A stretch of DNA of 58,183 bases from Phoronis australis (lineage: Eukaryota; Phoronida; Phoronidae), in the NCBI GenBank assembly GCA_002633005.1, contig NMRA01000453.1, positions 308,689-366,871 on the forward strand, read 5' to 3'. A program made the translations under genes and the position numbers. Numbering within the stretch: the first letter of the stretch is position 1; every line of letters begins with the position of its first letter. Positions 22,384 through 34,730 of this stretch are shown here, piece after piece. The notes under the pieces are model-generated. The model worked only from the letters and a program-made list of their open reading frames with translations. It made no database searches and was not told where the DNA came from.

Positions 22384-25300
22384 GTCAATGCATTTTTCCA
22401 TGTTATGCAGTTGTGCAAATGTCATGAAATGATGTTTCCAAATTTGTTTAACGATTGTAGTGGTTTGTTAATCAAAGTATTCATTGCCATTTGATAACAA
22501 TGCTATCGCTTGGCGTTTTCCTTGGTGTACCCTTGTGTCCGCCTTGTCATTGATATTTTTAGGGATTCTGTATTTTGCTGCCACAGCAGTTTTGGATCTT
22601 CTCTATTATAGTATTTTTGGAGCCACATGGGTGTAAGACAGCCACTATATACATCATGTTGCAACACAAATGAAGAGCATTTGAATTAATGCATAATTTC
22701 CTGTAAAACAACTGCAAGCTGTAGACAGTGACATTCTATCTCACGACTTTTCCCATTGGGATCACCATCACATTTTAAAAGACATTGGAGCGGCTTTCAT
22801 TATATGATGGGGTTGCAAGTTTCACTATCACATGTACCAAATAGAATTATGAAAGGGACTAGCAGGCATTTGTTCAACATAATGATACGAAAATTAAGAC
22901 TTTTGGCTGTTGTTTTGATTTTGTATTAATAAAATATCTTTGATAGGATGCGTGCGTTTTTGATTTTTCGGTAAGTGTCTTCATTTCAAAAAAACACAAA
23001 TCAGTACAGCAATTAAATCTACAGTCTTGAATCAATTAAAGCTGTATTTCAAAATGATACCAGAATGAGATGTCTTCTTTCAAACTATCGGTCTTATAAT
23101 ATTTCATACAGCTATAAGATTCAATTTCCGTTTCAGGCAATGCGTAGGATGCATGTCATATTCACGTTTTCGCTATTTTAATGAAAATTGCATGTATTGT
23201 ATACGGAGGCCAAATGCCGATTTAAGTGTTTTGGTATGTGTTGGTTCCGCGGTGGGGAGTGGTACCTCTCTCATGGTATTGGTCCAATGCTTCATTTCAC
23301 CACTATGTACGTTAACTTGTCCTTAGAGTACTTCAAACAACCACCGTGTATTTATTTAGTAAAATACATTCAACTTATTTGCATGGTTCTTTGTTTCCCA
23401 AGCTTCGTGTCATTTGTTTCATTCATATCTTAATTCAAAAACATGTATGTTAAACATCAAATATTAAATATGTTTGTGAACTGGCATAATTTTCCAACCT
23501 TAATAAGCTTCACTTTTTGACGCTTAGCTGGAATTCTTCGCCAACGTTATTAAGTGAATCGTCTGTTCAAACAGTAGAAATTTCCTGAGTCTGAAATTCA
23601 CTTCCGTTCGTTTATAGAAACATGGCAATCAGCAACAAGGGGTTTGTTTGGAAAGGAAGAAACACATCGGCTGACTGCACACGTAGTATGAGATGTATTG
23701 TTGCACTCGAACCATATATTCGCCCGCGAGTGCAAACACACATGTCAAATTTACAGGGAATTTAACAATTAACTTGGAAACTTTTCAGTGGCCCTCTTCA
23801 CTGAGGTGGATATGACCGATTTTTTGAAGAAAGAGCCATATACAATGAGTATGCGAATCATTCAGAAAGAGCAACTTCAACTACAATGAATTGATGAAGG
23901 TTATGATTTATCCAGGTACATCTACGACGTATTTGACTATCTATGAATATTTAATGTTGACGTAACTCAATTTCAAACTAGTGTTTTGCTAAATATGAAA
24001 AAAAATATCGAAGACAGGGTTTTAAACGTGCTGTAAGTATTTGAAAGTCTTAATTTTAGTGCCTTAGAGCTGCCAAATACATGTACACAACAAGCAGGTT
24101 GGCATACAGTGTTTTTATTTTATATCATTGGAAAACCGTATCTTAGTAGAGGGGGCAGATGAGATGTAATAAAGTAAATAACATACGTTCAAAACTGCTC
24201 CTGGCGGTGTAGTTTAGTGAAACAACTATAAATATTTTTTCAAAACATATGCATATCAATCCATGCTTATTAGTTTAGTAGAAAATAAATACCTGTACAA
24301 ATAGAAAAATAGAAAATCGAGAATACAAGGGTGTGAAAACAGGCTTCAACCCCGTAAAAGTCGTTGTAGCTTACAACTGGATAGAACGCGTTAACTTTCG
24401 ACCACTTATTACAGGTCTTTTAGAATCACCCTTTCTCCAAATCTTATGGAAATCGGATGACCTCATCTTGACGCCAGATGGTCGCTGATCTCACAAACTA
24501 GTATTTGAATGTGAGCACGAAAATGCAGACATCACCAATGTGCTTCCTTACAAAAATGCATTTTCGGTGTCAACAAATTATCAAATTCCAGAAGATTCGA
24601 TCTGTGAAGTGTAGGCAAAATTTCGAAAAGTTGTGTAGTTTGAAGCGCTCCTAAATTATATTTTTTGAGGTTTTAGAAATTATTTTGAGAAATAATAGAG
24701 GAATTTTGAATTTTAAAGAAAAATTAATGATTGCCACCACGTGTCATCAGTGGAAGACGCAGCCTCGTCCTCGAGCCTCACAGTGGCTCTGATCCGTTCA
24801 ATGATTTGAGCCTAGTTTTTGATTTGAATACTGTGCGATGGAGCTTGATGACTATTATGAACACAAGTATGGGGATTTGGGTTTTTATTTTGAAAACATA
24901 ATGATATATTGGCATCATTAAGGAATGTGTTGCATCAAATTTAGCTTGTGTTAACATTCATTTTGTAGAAATTTTAACGTATAAGAAGACGGAACCCTAA
25001 AGGTGTCTGGGAGTAGTGAAATCTCTTATACTTTGATTTTGTCCTGAATTATCAAATGTTAAAGTCTCACTGACATGATATATTCGGCGAACGGACACTC
25101 CAATGGATTCCACGTTAAATACTTATCTTTTTGGCTTAAGTTTGAATGGTTTCAGCAAACAAAGCTGCTGAGTGGGTGCAATCACGAAACATTTTTCCAA
25201 TGCTTCTAACAGGTCCGGGCCCATTGACTGTTACGACTTGGTACAAGTAGACATGACCAACAGAGCAGAATTTCTGGCACGCAATCTAAAAACCACGCGT

Positions 25301-25596
25301 AATCATAAATTTAGGCAGTCTATGAATTTTCACCAAAATTTAATAAAGGTTGTCATTTGATTTGAAACGACAACCTTGCTTTTGGAAATTTAGAACAACT
25401 GCTTTTATTTGGCGCTTTCAGGGAGATTTGCAAAAACTTGCAAAATATTTTCCGTAACCCGAGCTAAACACAAACAAAAGATCTTCGTTGACAATCCATT
25501 GTCAGCTTTCAGTAAAAACTCGAAAAATTTGACTGCTGCTTTTTCGTTATATGATGATAAGTCACTGTTGCATTGTTGATCCACAGAATCCCAGTT

Positions 25597-26008
25597 ATTT
25601 CGTGCGTAAGCCAATGCAAGCTTCAAATCTACCAAAGTGTTTTTCATCCATAAGAAGCAGTGTTGCTTAGTGGGAAAAGTGTCCGTTTCCTTTATTCAAG
25701 GTCACGAGTTCGTCCCGCTGGAACACGCTGCCAATCCATTGAACGAGTCTAAAGCTCATCAGATCTATTTTAACTACACTTGTACATTAATAAACCATAA
25801 AAATAAAAAATGGAGTTGTAAGTAGCTGCTCGTCTGCTCTGCGTCACGTCTAATGCAAACACAAAGCAGTTCATCCAGAAAACATGTTTTCGAGGGAAAC
25901 AACAGTTTTTTAGCATTTAGTAAGTACATATGTTTTCGTTCATATGCGGAGCGGTTGACGAAACCTCCCGGCTTACATAAACATAGGCACACGTTTTCGA
26001 AACGAAAC
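25597..26008 (+). repeat. 412-bp repeat with tRNA-like promoter, copy 1
   Basis: It contains an A-box-like ttgcttagtgg and a B-box-like gagttcgtccc about 40 bp apart (25668-25718), as in tRNA-derived SINEs. The same block follows at 26010-26421 with two mismatches that I can see. The 62-residue frame repeated in both copies has no other support. Confidence 0.65.
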
Positions 26009-26009
26009 N

Positions 26010-26421
26010 ATTTCGTGCGTAAGCCAATGCAAACTTCAAATCTACCAAAGTGTTTTTCATCCATAAGAAGCAGTGTTGCTTAGTGGGAAAAGTGTCCGTT
26101 TCCTTTATTCAAGGTCACGAGTTCGTCCCGCTGGAACACGCTGCCAATCCATTGAATGAGTCTAAAGCTCATCAGATCTATTTTAACTACACTTGTACAT
26201 TAATAAACCATAAAAATAAAAAATGGAGTTGTAAGTAGCTGCTCGTCTGCTCTGCGTCACGTCTAATGCAAACACAAAGCAGTTCATCCAGAAAACATGT
26301 TTTCGAGGGAAACAACAGTTTTTTAGCATTTAGTAAGTACATATGTTTTCGTTCATATGCGGAGCGGTTGACGAAACCTCCCGGCTTACATAAACATAGG
26401 CACACGTTTTCGAAACGAAAC
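26010..26421 (+). repeat. 412-bp repeat with tRNA-like promoter, copy 2
   Basis: This is the tandem partner of 25597-26008, separated from it by a single undetermined base at 26009. The near identity and the single N at the join suggest that two alleles were laid end to end by the assembler. A true tandem duplication is the alternative. Confidence 0.7.
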
Positions 26422-27357
26422 CTTGGTATTGCAGCCCCGTGACTGCAGGTTAAGACTGGCCGTTTTGCTTGCTGGGCCTTATGCCGTTGTGCTTGTGGTA
26501 GAATGTGACGATTCGTACAATTACTGTCCAATACATATATGTATCTTTGTTGATTTGACATGAAATGACGTGTACTGCCATGGTTACCTAAACAAATTTC
26601 CAAGACTAAATTGTCATTTTTAGTATAATGGCAAGATCATCAAGTAATTTTACCTTTAGACTCGCCAATGACATTGAAAATGGAATACTTTCCCAACGCT
26701 TCCTCTGAGTTTGGTGCAGCTATTACTGAGAGCACTTACACCCACAAGCATTGGTTCTTTGTACACGTATATGCATGAGGCAATTGTACCTTGGAATTTA
26801 GAAGTGTTTATGACGTTTTAAAACCATTACACTGAAAATCCTAGCACTGAAATAGTCGCTTTGACATATTAAATGAAGTTACATGTAAGAGTGCACATGT
26901 AGAACGTTTAAAAGGGTACTTAGCGGCTTAACTGGTAATAATCTTGCAACAAAACTGTTTATAACTAGCGTTTCTTAGAAATCGCCAGAAAGTACTTATA
27001 CGATTTTAAGTTTCTGCATGCATGCTATCAAAATGAGTGCATAAACATATTTACAAAAACATATTCAATCATGACAAAATGCAAGGATTGAAAAAAGATC
27101 TACATAATTACGTCATGACATTTTACTCAATAGTTATTATCTGGATCAAAACCAATTACGCAAATATGGTATCATTGTATCTCAAACTGTTGAGAGTAAA
27201 GGTATACTAGACCCAATTTTCAGAACAACTGTACGTCTATTAAAATCCATATAGTGTTCACTGTAAAATTATAACAAACGTTGGTCCATTAGCAAAAAAA
27301 AAACAATTTAATTCATACATACATCATTCTTTTAGTGTATCCAAGATGGCACATTAC

Positions 27358-27400
27358 CTGGTATGACAAGAAAAATGACCAATAGAACGTGTGTCGTCAT
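27358..27400 (-). CDS. nAChR gene 1 exon 1: signal peptide
   Basis: The ATG at 27400-27398 is followed by 13 codons giving M-T-T-H then a hydrophobic run (V-L-L-V-I-F-L-V-I-P), and a phase-1 donor GTAATG. Joining to 18084 completes a Val codon and continues C-L-C-S-S-G-E before the mature N-terminus, a good signal peptide and cleavage region. A first intron inside the signal peptide is normal for nicotinic subunit genes. The 9.3-kb distance and the short match keep some doubt; another first exon could exist. A pyrimidine-rich possible acceptor (tgtttcgtccag) lies 5' of it near 27450, allowing an upstream untranslated exon. Confidence 0.72.
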
Positions 27401-27819
27401 GTCAGCTTGCCTTGTCCACCTCAGCTTTTAATTTCGAGTGTCGACGCTGGACGAAACAATTCATTATGCTTAGCATTCATTGCAATCGATTTCTAAAGTG
27501 AAACGTCAAAAACCAACCATGAAGGCAAAGTGACTAAATTTACCAACGATGTTAATGTTTTGAGTGTTAATTGAATTGATTGGGAGAGCTAATTTCATGC
27601 TCACGTATGGGGAAAAACAACAAATGGGCTTTGGTAACAGTCGATTATTGTTTAAAAGATATATTATCTACGTAAGTGTTGTGCAGTTACTTTCATCACA
27701 AAGATGGACTCCAGGGAATGCCCGTATTACGATAATGATCTCATACGAAATACTAAATCTTTATCTACTGTGTAAGCAGGGAATAGTTGTATATAACACG
27801 CCCATATTTTGAGAACCAG

Positions 27820-28255
27820 TTCGATGGTCGTTGTATATTCTATATCGGAGTCACACAGAGACCCCTCTGTGACAGGCTGAAAGAACATCACACCTCAGAG
27901 AAAAGCAACATATATAGGCAATCACCAAGCCAATTCAGTTAGTATTCCATGTGTCTGCAGCGAACCTAATAAGGAGTTACTGTACATTAAAGAGTCATTG
28001 GCCATTCAGAACCAGCATGCCACGGATTCTCTGAATAGCATGCAGAGCTCAGTGACACTGCAACTATGGTGATGACCAGCTACTTGACATTGTTCCCTGT
28101 ATCTCTCACTTCTCTTTATGGATGTTACCTGAGCCGTTTGTTTGCACTTGCTGTCCTAAATTGTTGTAAATATGACCCTGATGATGTCTAATGATTAGAC
28201 GAAACGTTGATAGGACATGAAATTTTTTATTTGTGCGGCGATCGTCCTGCTTTTA
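27820..28255 (+). pseudogene. Penelope-like retroelement relic (GIY-YIG domain)
   Basis: The + frame from about 27826 reads I-F-Y-I-G-V-T-Q-R-P-L-C-D-R-L-K-E-H, the GIY-YIG nuclease signature Y-I-G-x-T-x-R-x-L-x-x-R-L-x-E-H. Stop codons appear after about 35 codons and again further on. GIY-YIG next to reverse transcriptase is typical of Penelope-like elements, but the reverse transcriptase is not visible upstream. The tail (about 28165-28245) still reads in part as a retroelement-like frame. Confidence 0.55.
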
Positions 28256-28719
28256 ACTTTAGTTAGTAAAAATATGTAATTTACCTGAATGCTTAAATCG
28301 TTTCCTCTGGTCCAAGTGAAAGAAAGTCCCACAGGAAATCGTGCTGGCATTGCAACGATCTTTAGTCAGCGCCAATGTTGTCAGAGTGTGATCTCCATTG
28401 TTCAAGAGTTTTATGTCCTTGAGAAAGTCGCTAGCATATTCAAAAAAGAACCAGGTCGAATGAGACACCCTTAGATATGTGTTTCGTCCGACTGATTCGC
28501 TGATTGTGACATGATCCGTTCACAACATAAAAATGAAATACAGGTGAACAGCGTAACCATGCTCTGCCTAAAACGGTAAGCGGTGTAGTCGTTACCATCG
28601 TTACCATCTCATTTGAAATATTCACAAAGCAACAACCGTGCGTAAGCGTGAAGAAGGACTTAAAACGTCGTCGGACTTTTTTGAAAACAAACATATAAAT
28701 ATTTAGATGTCACGGCAAG

Positions 28720-28949
28720 TATAAATAGTAGCCAAATTCAGTCTTATGAGGTTTTTGTTCTTTATAACTTTAATTGCCATTGTATCTTGTAAATCTGGCA
28801 ACATTCGCTGTCAGAGCACTCAAGCCGGCCCCTATGTCATTCAATGCAATTTTGAGGCATATGAATTCAAATTAGGACAGGCCAGTTGTACACAAATTTT
28901 ATATTGCCAAAAATGTCTTACGACACTCAATGTTTTGGAATTCAGATGA
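28720..28949 (+). CDS. Candidate small secreted protein or first exon (uncertain)
   Basis: A 67-codon frame (28746-28949) begins M-R-F-L-F-F-I-T-L-I-A-I-V-S-C, a plausible signal peptide, followed by a short segment with five more Cys. A TATAAATAG box lies at 28720-28728, 18 bp before the ATG. That is too close for a normal start site unless transcription begins at or near the ATG. I recognise no family. Chance is a real possibility. Confidence 0.25.
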
Positions 28950-29098
28950 GATATACTTGTGGGATAGGTAGGTGAGTATTTTTATTTCCAGATACGTACA
29001 TGTATATTTAAAATCAGTTGAAACAAAGACGGGCAAAATCTAATGAGAATTTTGCGTTGTGTTAAAATAAATTTTTACTTTTTAAAAATACCTGCAAG

Positions 29099-29245
29099 GT
29101 ATATTTTTTTGAGTACTGGGATGACGGCTTAGCCGCACAAGCTAAGGCAGTGGGGAAAAGTGTGACTTACAACGGCGGCACAGCACTGAGAAACAACACG
29201 GTCCACAGTTGGTCAGAACCTTGGCTGGAATTCACACAATACTGA
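29099..29245 (+). CDS. Candidate orphan exon (uncertain)
   Basis: After an AG at 29097-29098 the + frame stays open for 48 codons to TGA at 29243. The composition looks protein-like and includes Y-W-D-D-G-L-A-A-Q-A-K-A, which loosely resembles the W-D-x-x-L-A-x-x-A helix of CAP domains. No Cys or His of that domain follows. It has no ATG of its own and could only be an exon, perhaps joined to the frame at 28746. Function unknown. Confidence 0.2.
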   Translation, partial: VYFFEYWDDGLAAQAKAVGKSVTYNGGTALRNNTVHSWSEPWLEFTQY

Positions 29246-30900
29246 TCTTTGGCACATTGTGAATCAGTGGTACAACAAAAAGCCATATTAGGGCTTTGAC
29301 AGTCATACATACTCGGGAATCTGCGCCATCATACTCAGATATCCGGCCAGTTATGAAGTGAATGTTTACGAATTGTTGATTGCATTTACAATGTACTCCG
29401 GTTATTGTGAGGAACTGGCCAGCATGAGTTTTCGCATACCGCCGCAAAATTCTTAGCGATTGGATGGAGGGGGCTGAAATGAGTAGCATCTTGCAATGAA
29501 CAGCAGAACCCAGACATAAAATTGAAATGGAAATAGACGGGGAATACAGCATAGGGTCGTGGTTCTATTATGGTCCACCTTGCTATGCCAGTGGCATGTT
29601 CCGAAACTATCAACACTCAAAACAACTTCATTTTTGTACATGGATAGGTATCCTAACAAATACCCAAATGCCACATTCTGTGCACTCAATGACCCCTAAT
29701 TTCACCGCTGGAACACTAGATCGCAATCTGTCATATTAGCAGTCCCCGGAATTGTATTTTTTGTTTTCAGCAACGGAAACAAGAAAATTACAAAATACAT
29801 TGAAAGTTGTGATTTGGTGGCTAGAAAAACTAGAAGTATACTGTAAATAATTACTTGACATTTACCCAAATTTGACCACTTCTCCTAGCTAATTTTGGTG
29901 GCCGATCTTGAGACCTTCTTAAAGCCATATTGCACCTTGTAGCTGTACGAACCTTTTTGAACAAACAGCTAAGGAGTAAATCTTGATGACTCAGGCAAAA
30001 TATCTTGCCTCAACACCAACTTATAATGAAAATTGTCTTGCAAAACTGTCGATTTTGGAAACGATGAGAAGAATTCACAGACAAATTGAACGAAATTTTG
30101 AACAAGAAATGTGTTTTGAATTGTTATAAAATCATGTCTAAGGCCTTTCAAATGACTATTACGCGATCAGTATCAAAACTAGATACGATGTCCTGTGAGC
30201 CAGTTGTACATATAAGCCTCTTGTTTTCTACCATTATCATTTATTTGACAATTTCAGGTCAATTCAATAGAAATAAATCACTTTGAAGTTTGAATTCGTT
30301 AGAATTGTTATTTCAAAACACTGGTTTTGATGCTATCTTATTCTTAACGACAAAATGAAGAACGAAGGTCATTTGTTTTCGTTTAGAGAGTTTTCATCAA
30401 ACAAGCGGGATCACAAAAGCTTTGAGACTTTAGTCAGCCAAGCTGAAGACAATTCAGAACATATGAGATGCTGAAAATATCACATAAATCAAGGCCAGTG
30501 ACAGAATATGAGCGCGTACTAGCCAGAATAGGTAAATTTTTGATTGAGCAGGACCAGTCGTGAAGTCAAATCATACAATGTATGCGATGTTCACCGAAGC
30601 GAATTTGGTCGCGGTTTTGCCCAAGCAAAAAGTTTCTGTACCCTGAACACCCAAGAACTTCTAGAAGAATATCTGAGTGAGGTATTGACTTCAACATTTC
30701 ACGGTGGACATTGGCTCAGTTTGAACAGGCTCAGAATTTGCACCACCCGGTACATTCGACTACAAGAGACACAAGATCATGAGTCACAGTTGGAAACATG
30801 ACCCAAATTTGTTTTCCTGATGCTCGCCATACATGTGCATATATACATGTACTATATATTTTATCGTAGTTAATCGTAGTTTGTAGTGGAGGTGAAATGA
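29246..30900. other. No supported gene
   Basis: Short frames on both strands here lack domain, splice or composition support. I see no repeat family that recurs in the window. Confidence 0.5.
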
Positions 30901-30910
30901 CAGTAGTCGG

Positions 30911-31105
30911 TCCAGTGGCGTAGCGAGCACCTTCTTGCCCCCCGTCGACCAATTTACTAAGTGGCGCCCCCATCCCCGGGTGGTAGCTGTGTAACCCATC
31001 CTCAGTTAACAGATGCTCAGTGCCCCCTTGGACGACATCTGTTTAGCACCAAACCCCCATCCCCCGTTGGACAGGCCCCCGGCGGCATCAGACCCTCCTT
31101 GCTAC
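30911..31105. mobile_element. hAT-like MITE remnant (CAGTGGCGTAGCGAG end)
   Basis: The left end cagtggcgtagcgagc and the degraded right end ccttgctacgg are inverted relatives of a common animal repeat terminus. The interior is C-rich (gcgccccc, cccccat). The target duplication is not clear. Confidence 0.55.
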
Positions 31106-31267
31106 GGACATAGTCAGTCACTCGGTATGTTTGCTATGAAATCCAGACGTTTGTGTTGATTCGGCTGGTAGTCTCTTCTACAGTTTCCATGTAAACAAAC
31201 AGCGACGCCATCTATCATTTAGACGAAGCATGCATGCCAGTCACAATTTATGTATATATTTTTTGTA

Positions 31268-32825
31268 ATGAGTGTGTTTTTGAGAGAAATGTAATTTCAA
31301 ACGGCTTCCGCTTTTTCTCTAAAATTCAATTGTTTTATGTCGCCAAATTTGGCCGAAATGGCTTCATTGAAAACCACACAAAATAAAACGAAACAAAACA
31401 TACAAATTTGAAGATGAATTTTGAAATATATGCCATGTAATTATTCAAACATAGTCCTTTAAAACCGTATCATTTACTTACTACTATCTTACTACACATG
31501 CTAGTAAAATGGATTTAAACATGTCTACTTTGGCCCCAATTTTGTTGCAAAGTGGAGGTACATGTCTTAAAGAGAAATAATGGATAGCAATTCTTAAAAG
31601 TCGAAATTTTTCTACCAAACCAAACTCACGTGCTAAGTCTAAATAAATCTGTGATTTTGGGTATAGACTTTACCTGTTGGATTTTATACGGTGTCACTCA
31701 ACCTGTTGATATCTCGTATGAGGGACAATTGGTAGGCTTGGGAGGAACGGACATTTCGTCATCTATTCAAACCAAGGTTACATAAATGTTATTCGTCTGA
31801 GGAAATAACGGACTGTCGATTATTCCTGAGCCAGAGAAATCGTTTCTAATATGAGTAAGTAACAAGATGAGACGATAAATGGCTTACATCAGCACTGGCT
31901 TGACAGAAAGCACATGTTTAATGTCGTGTTAAATTTGTGAAGGTGAAGAATACGAAAGTTAACTAATGGAATAGGGAATCAGCACAAGGTAACGCAAAGG
32001 CTCGAGTCTTTTTGGTTATCTCTGAAGTTTGCAGGTTGTCAACTGACGATCAGTTTCACTCAACGTGTTTGTAGCCTGGGTGTGCAGCATTGAAAAAAGT
32101 GGGAGGGCTAAAGCCCCCTAAACCCCCCTGTGGTGCACGCATATAGACCATGTTCGACGTAGCACTGAAAAAAGTGGGGGCTATAGTCCCCCCCAGCCCC
32201 CTATGGTGCGCCGCCGATGTGTAGTGCCACTTCAAATGACAGATGTCTTAACAAAGAGACTATGAACACGACCCAGAATAATCAACTGTAAGTTAAACTG
32301 AGCGCAGATTCGGCAGGTCAAAAATGAATACCTACTGCGATTTCAAAGTAAGATTAATAATAAAAGGAGGACACGGAAACTACGAATGGAATCTCAAATC
32401 TCGTATTGAATATTGCAATTTGTTATCGCCCTATTCAAACGATCAATCGGTGAATTTGAAAATTTTAAACATGCTAAAGCTCTTGGTAAATGTTAATTGG
32501 TTTCCAGCAATATGTTTTTAATCTGAAACGAACTATGTTATTCTTACCTTGAAGGATTGAACGTTATTTCGAAGTTTTGTTTTCCACAGCTTCATGGCCT
32601 GAAGTTTCCGTCATATGAAGCTAGCCAGTAAAGCCAGAACGCACGCATTGTTAAGAGCACGAGCTTATATATATTTTTTATGTTGGCCTGCCGTGTTCGT
32701 TTTTTAGTGATGACGTATCTGTCACTATTATGACACGATTTGGACACTCAATTACTAATACGAATAGAACTCCACAGTGACTGTGTCACATCATAGGATC
32801 TTGATTTTTTCCTAATCAGGTTAAC
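31268..32825. repeat. About 1.5-kb repeat R1, copy 1
   Basis: It begins atgagtgtgtttttgagag and ends ttcctaatcaggttaac, and is nearly identical over its length to 54923-57699, allowing for two insertions in the latter. It includes gc-rich inner segments (ggctaaagccccct near 32100). On the minus strand both copies keep a TATA-like tatataag (copy 1) upstream of a short ATG frame and a donor-like caag|GTAAGA near 32549. A 65-codon + frame (32324-32521) is kept in both copies, but flanking non-coding DNA is equally conserved, so this is not proof of coding. Confidence 0.75.
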
Positions 32826-32839
32826 CATGGGGGCAATTG

Positions 32840-33110
32840 AGGACTAGACTTTTTACAGAATTGCGTGTTTTTGATTAATTAGTGTACTCCGAAAGCAGTT
32901 GCACCCATTGTATGCTCCCTAGGAATTGAGAAGGAGTAAGATTGACCACATCCACAGTAATGTATTCACATAATATCAGTAATTTACAGAGATCAATAAA
33001 TTTGACCTTATTGTTACTATTATTGTTATTGTAATTATCAATTTTGCATTTAAATTTTACTTGACTGGGTTCAAAACGTCAGGATTACGTCTTACGTCAG
33101 GTAAATTATG
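32840..33110. repeat. Microsatellite-bearing repeat, copy 2
   Basis: It matches parts of 18290-18730: cccattgtatgctccctagg and tttgcatttaaatttta...tgggttcaaa flank a much shorter att/gtt tract. Confidence 0.55.
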
Positions 33111-34730
33111 TTCTGAGACTGCCTTATTTGGTGGGGCGTATGTGAACTTCAGTTCATTGAACTTCACATGTAATTCCAAGTTAGTTCAATCTGTCCTTGA
33201 AAGTGGCAAGTTACCATGTTCGTGGGAATCACTGATAAGGAAATTGGTTATCTGTTGAAACAATGCAGAGTTTTAGTGGCCTTGTTGGCTACACTACCAA
33301 GATTGACAGAGTAACTTCCAGAAAAGATGTTGCATGACAAATTTTGATAAAATGTGGGATATGAGATTCAGGTCAACTGAGAAGTTTAGCCAATCACTTG
33401 GTCGGTTTTCAGCTCGAAACTGTTTTGAATGCAGTGAAAGGGATATGCGGTGGAGATGATTGCCAAGATATCAGTGATTATCTACACATCCTCTAAGTTT
33501 GATCAGGATAGACTCATTATTTGATTTTCCCTTTGCCCGCCATGTACTCTGCAAATGCTGATATTACTACATGCATAGTAAATATCACACGTAAATGGTT
33601 GATTCAAAAGAACTTAATTCACTCGCGCATTATCGTTTTTAGCCGAGGGAGGGAGGGAGGGAGGGAGGGAGAGAGAGAGACCTTTTTATTTACATTAAGT
33701 TATAATAATACAATGATTAAATAATTTGATTTCAATTAGGAGGCCTTCTAAAGGTTATTGACCGCTAATAAGAAGGTCCCCTGTACAAAATAAATAAATA
33801 CACGTAGAAATGCAAAAATCAGTAGGAATAGGTGAAGCCATATGTATATATAACATACTTAAGAAAACAAAGTGAATTAGCGCTGAAAACGACCGACACG
33901 CCATCAACCAAGAAGTGGACTGGCACAGCGCCGGAGATTTTGGGAAAACCATAAGAAACTGTAACATATGAAGCAATTCGAAATATGACAAACTGGATCG
34001 TAGTTGCTAATAATAAAATTGGTTAAGAACCTGGAGAATGCTTGCAAAGAATGTGTTTTTATTATATTTAGAGCAGAGAGGTGTAAGCTATGGACAAAAC
34101 TGTGTGGACGGCCACACGTATTTCTCAACGTGGCAATGTTGCGTGATTATCCGAAGGCTAAACACAAATATATTTGTTCCAATTTTCGTATTTTTCAGTT
34201 TTGTGGCTATAGTTTAGGTCTATCTGATTTCAACTACGGGGTTTCACTCGCCTGGCGGCATTTGTCTCGACAAGACCAGCTGGTTCCGAGCACTGCCACT
34301 GGCACTAGCCCCAGGGGTAGTCCCCCGATTGTTGTTTTAAGGACACTTTTATAAAACATCGTTTTGTTTCGTAGCAAAAATGAGAAACCATTTTTATTTT
34401 TCTTTGTTATTCATATACCCGTAGGCTGGCGTCCAACTGAACCTCTCTCCAAAATTGACATATTCAATCGGCATAGCGTTACTGGATTACTGAACTCAAA
34501 GCAAGTGAGGTGTTCGGTCTCTGAGTATTAGGTCCAAATGATCATGGGAAAACAATAGAACGAGTGTAGCAAATTCACAAATCTAAAATTTACTATAAAA
34601 ACCAGTTTAATTCAATTTACAATTTTCCTCACCCGTTTCAGTTTCACCATGACAGCTGACCAGAATTCACGTCTCAGTAAAAACTCTGTTGAATGCTCAT
34701 CTAAAGGACCGACAACGGTGATCCAGAAAC
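33111..34730. other. No supported gene; GGGA/GA simple repeat
   Basis: Only a (gggag)n/(ga)n tract at about 33646-33679 is clear. The region may include the left flank of the ISL2EU-type element that follows, whose terminal repeat I could not locate. Confidence 0.45.

Larger units (their letters stand above)
18085..27357 (-). other. nAChR gene 1 intron 1 (long, repeat-rich)
   Basis: This phase-1 intron of 9.3 kb separates the signal-peptide exon from the rest. It contains a microsatellite-bearing repeat (about 18290-18730), TA/ACACAT tracts (19905-20022), a hairpin element (20026-20140), a large inverted-repeat element (to 21464), a short MITE (22225-22383) and a doubled tRNA-like repeat (25597-26421). 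The stretch 22400-25590 shows nothing I can name. Confidence 0.65.
5887..27400 (-). other. nAChR gene 1: complete alpha-type nicotinic acetylcholine receptor subunit
   Basis: Eight coding exons run from 27400 down to 5887: 27400-27358, 18084-17945, 15769-15725, 14322-14213, 13629-13357, 12079-11814, 7697-7489 and 6225-5887. Their lengths (43, 140, 45, 110, 273, 266, 209 and 339 bp) sum to 1425 bp, giving 474 residues plus stop, with every junction in phase. The family forms pentameric acetylcholine-gated cation channels in the plasma membrane. Seen in order: signal peptide, N-terminal helix, binding-loop aromatic residues, a 13-residue Cys loop, the vicinal Cys pair Y-G-C-C-P-E-P-Y that defines alpha subunits, M1-M2 with G-E-K before the pore helix (cation-selective type), M3, a short cytoplasmic loop, an amphipathic helix and M4. 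No stop or frameshift is visible. Assignment to a vertebrate subunit class is not possible by eye; the pore helix looks alpha7-like. Confidence 0.92.

Noticed and set aside
25656-25728. Possible tRNA gene
   Set aside because: A and B boxes are present, but the sequence cannot form a proper acceptor stem; better read as a tRNA-derived repeat. The same applies to 38297-38375.
25637-26238. Identical 62-codon frames repeated 413 bp apart
   Set aside because: They belong to a duplicated tRNA-like repeat; identity reflects the recent or artefactual duplication, not protein conservation.
32324-32521. 65-codon frame conserved between the two R1 copies
   Set aside because: Non-coding parts of R1 are just as similar, the frame contains a splice-donor-like site, and no family matches.
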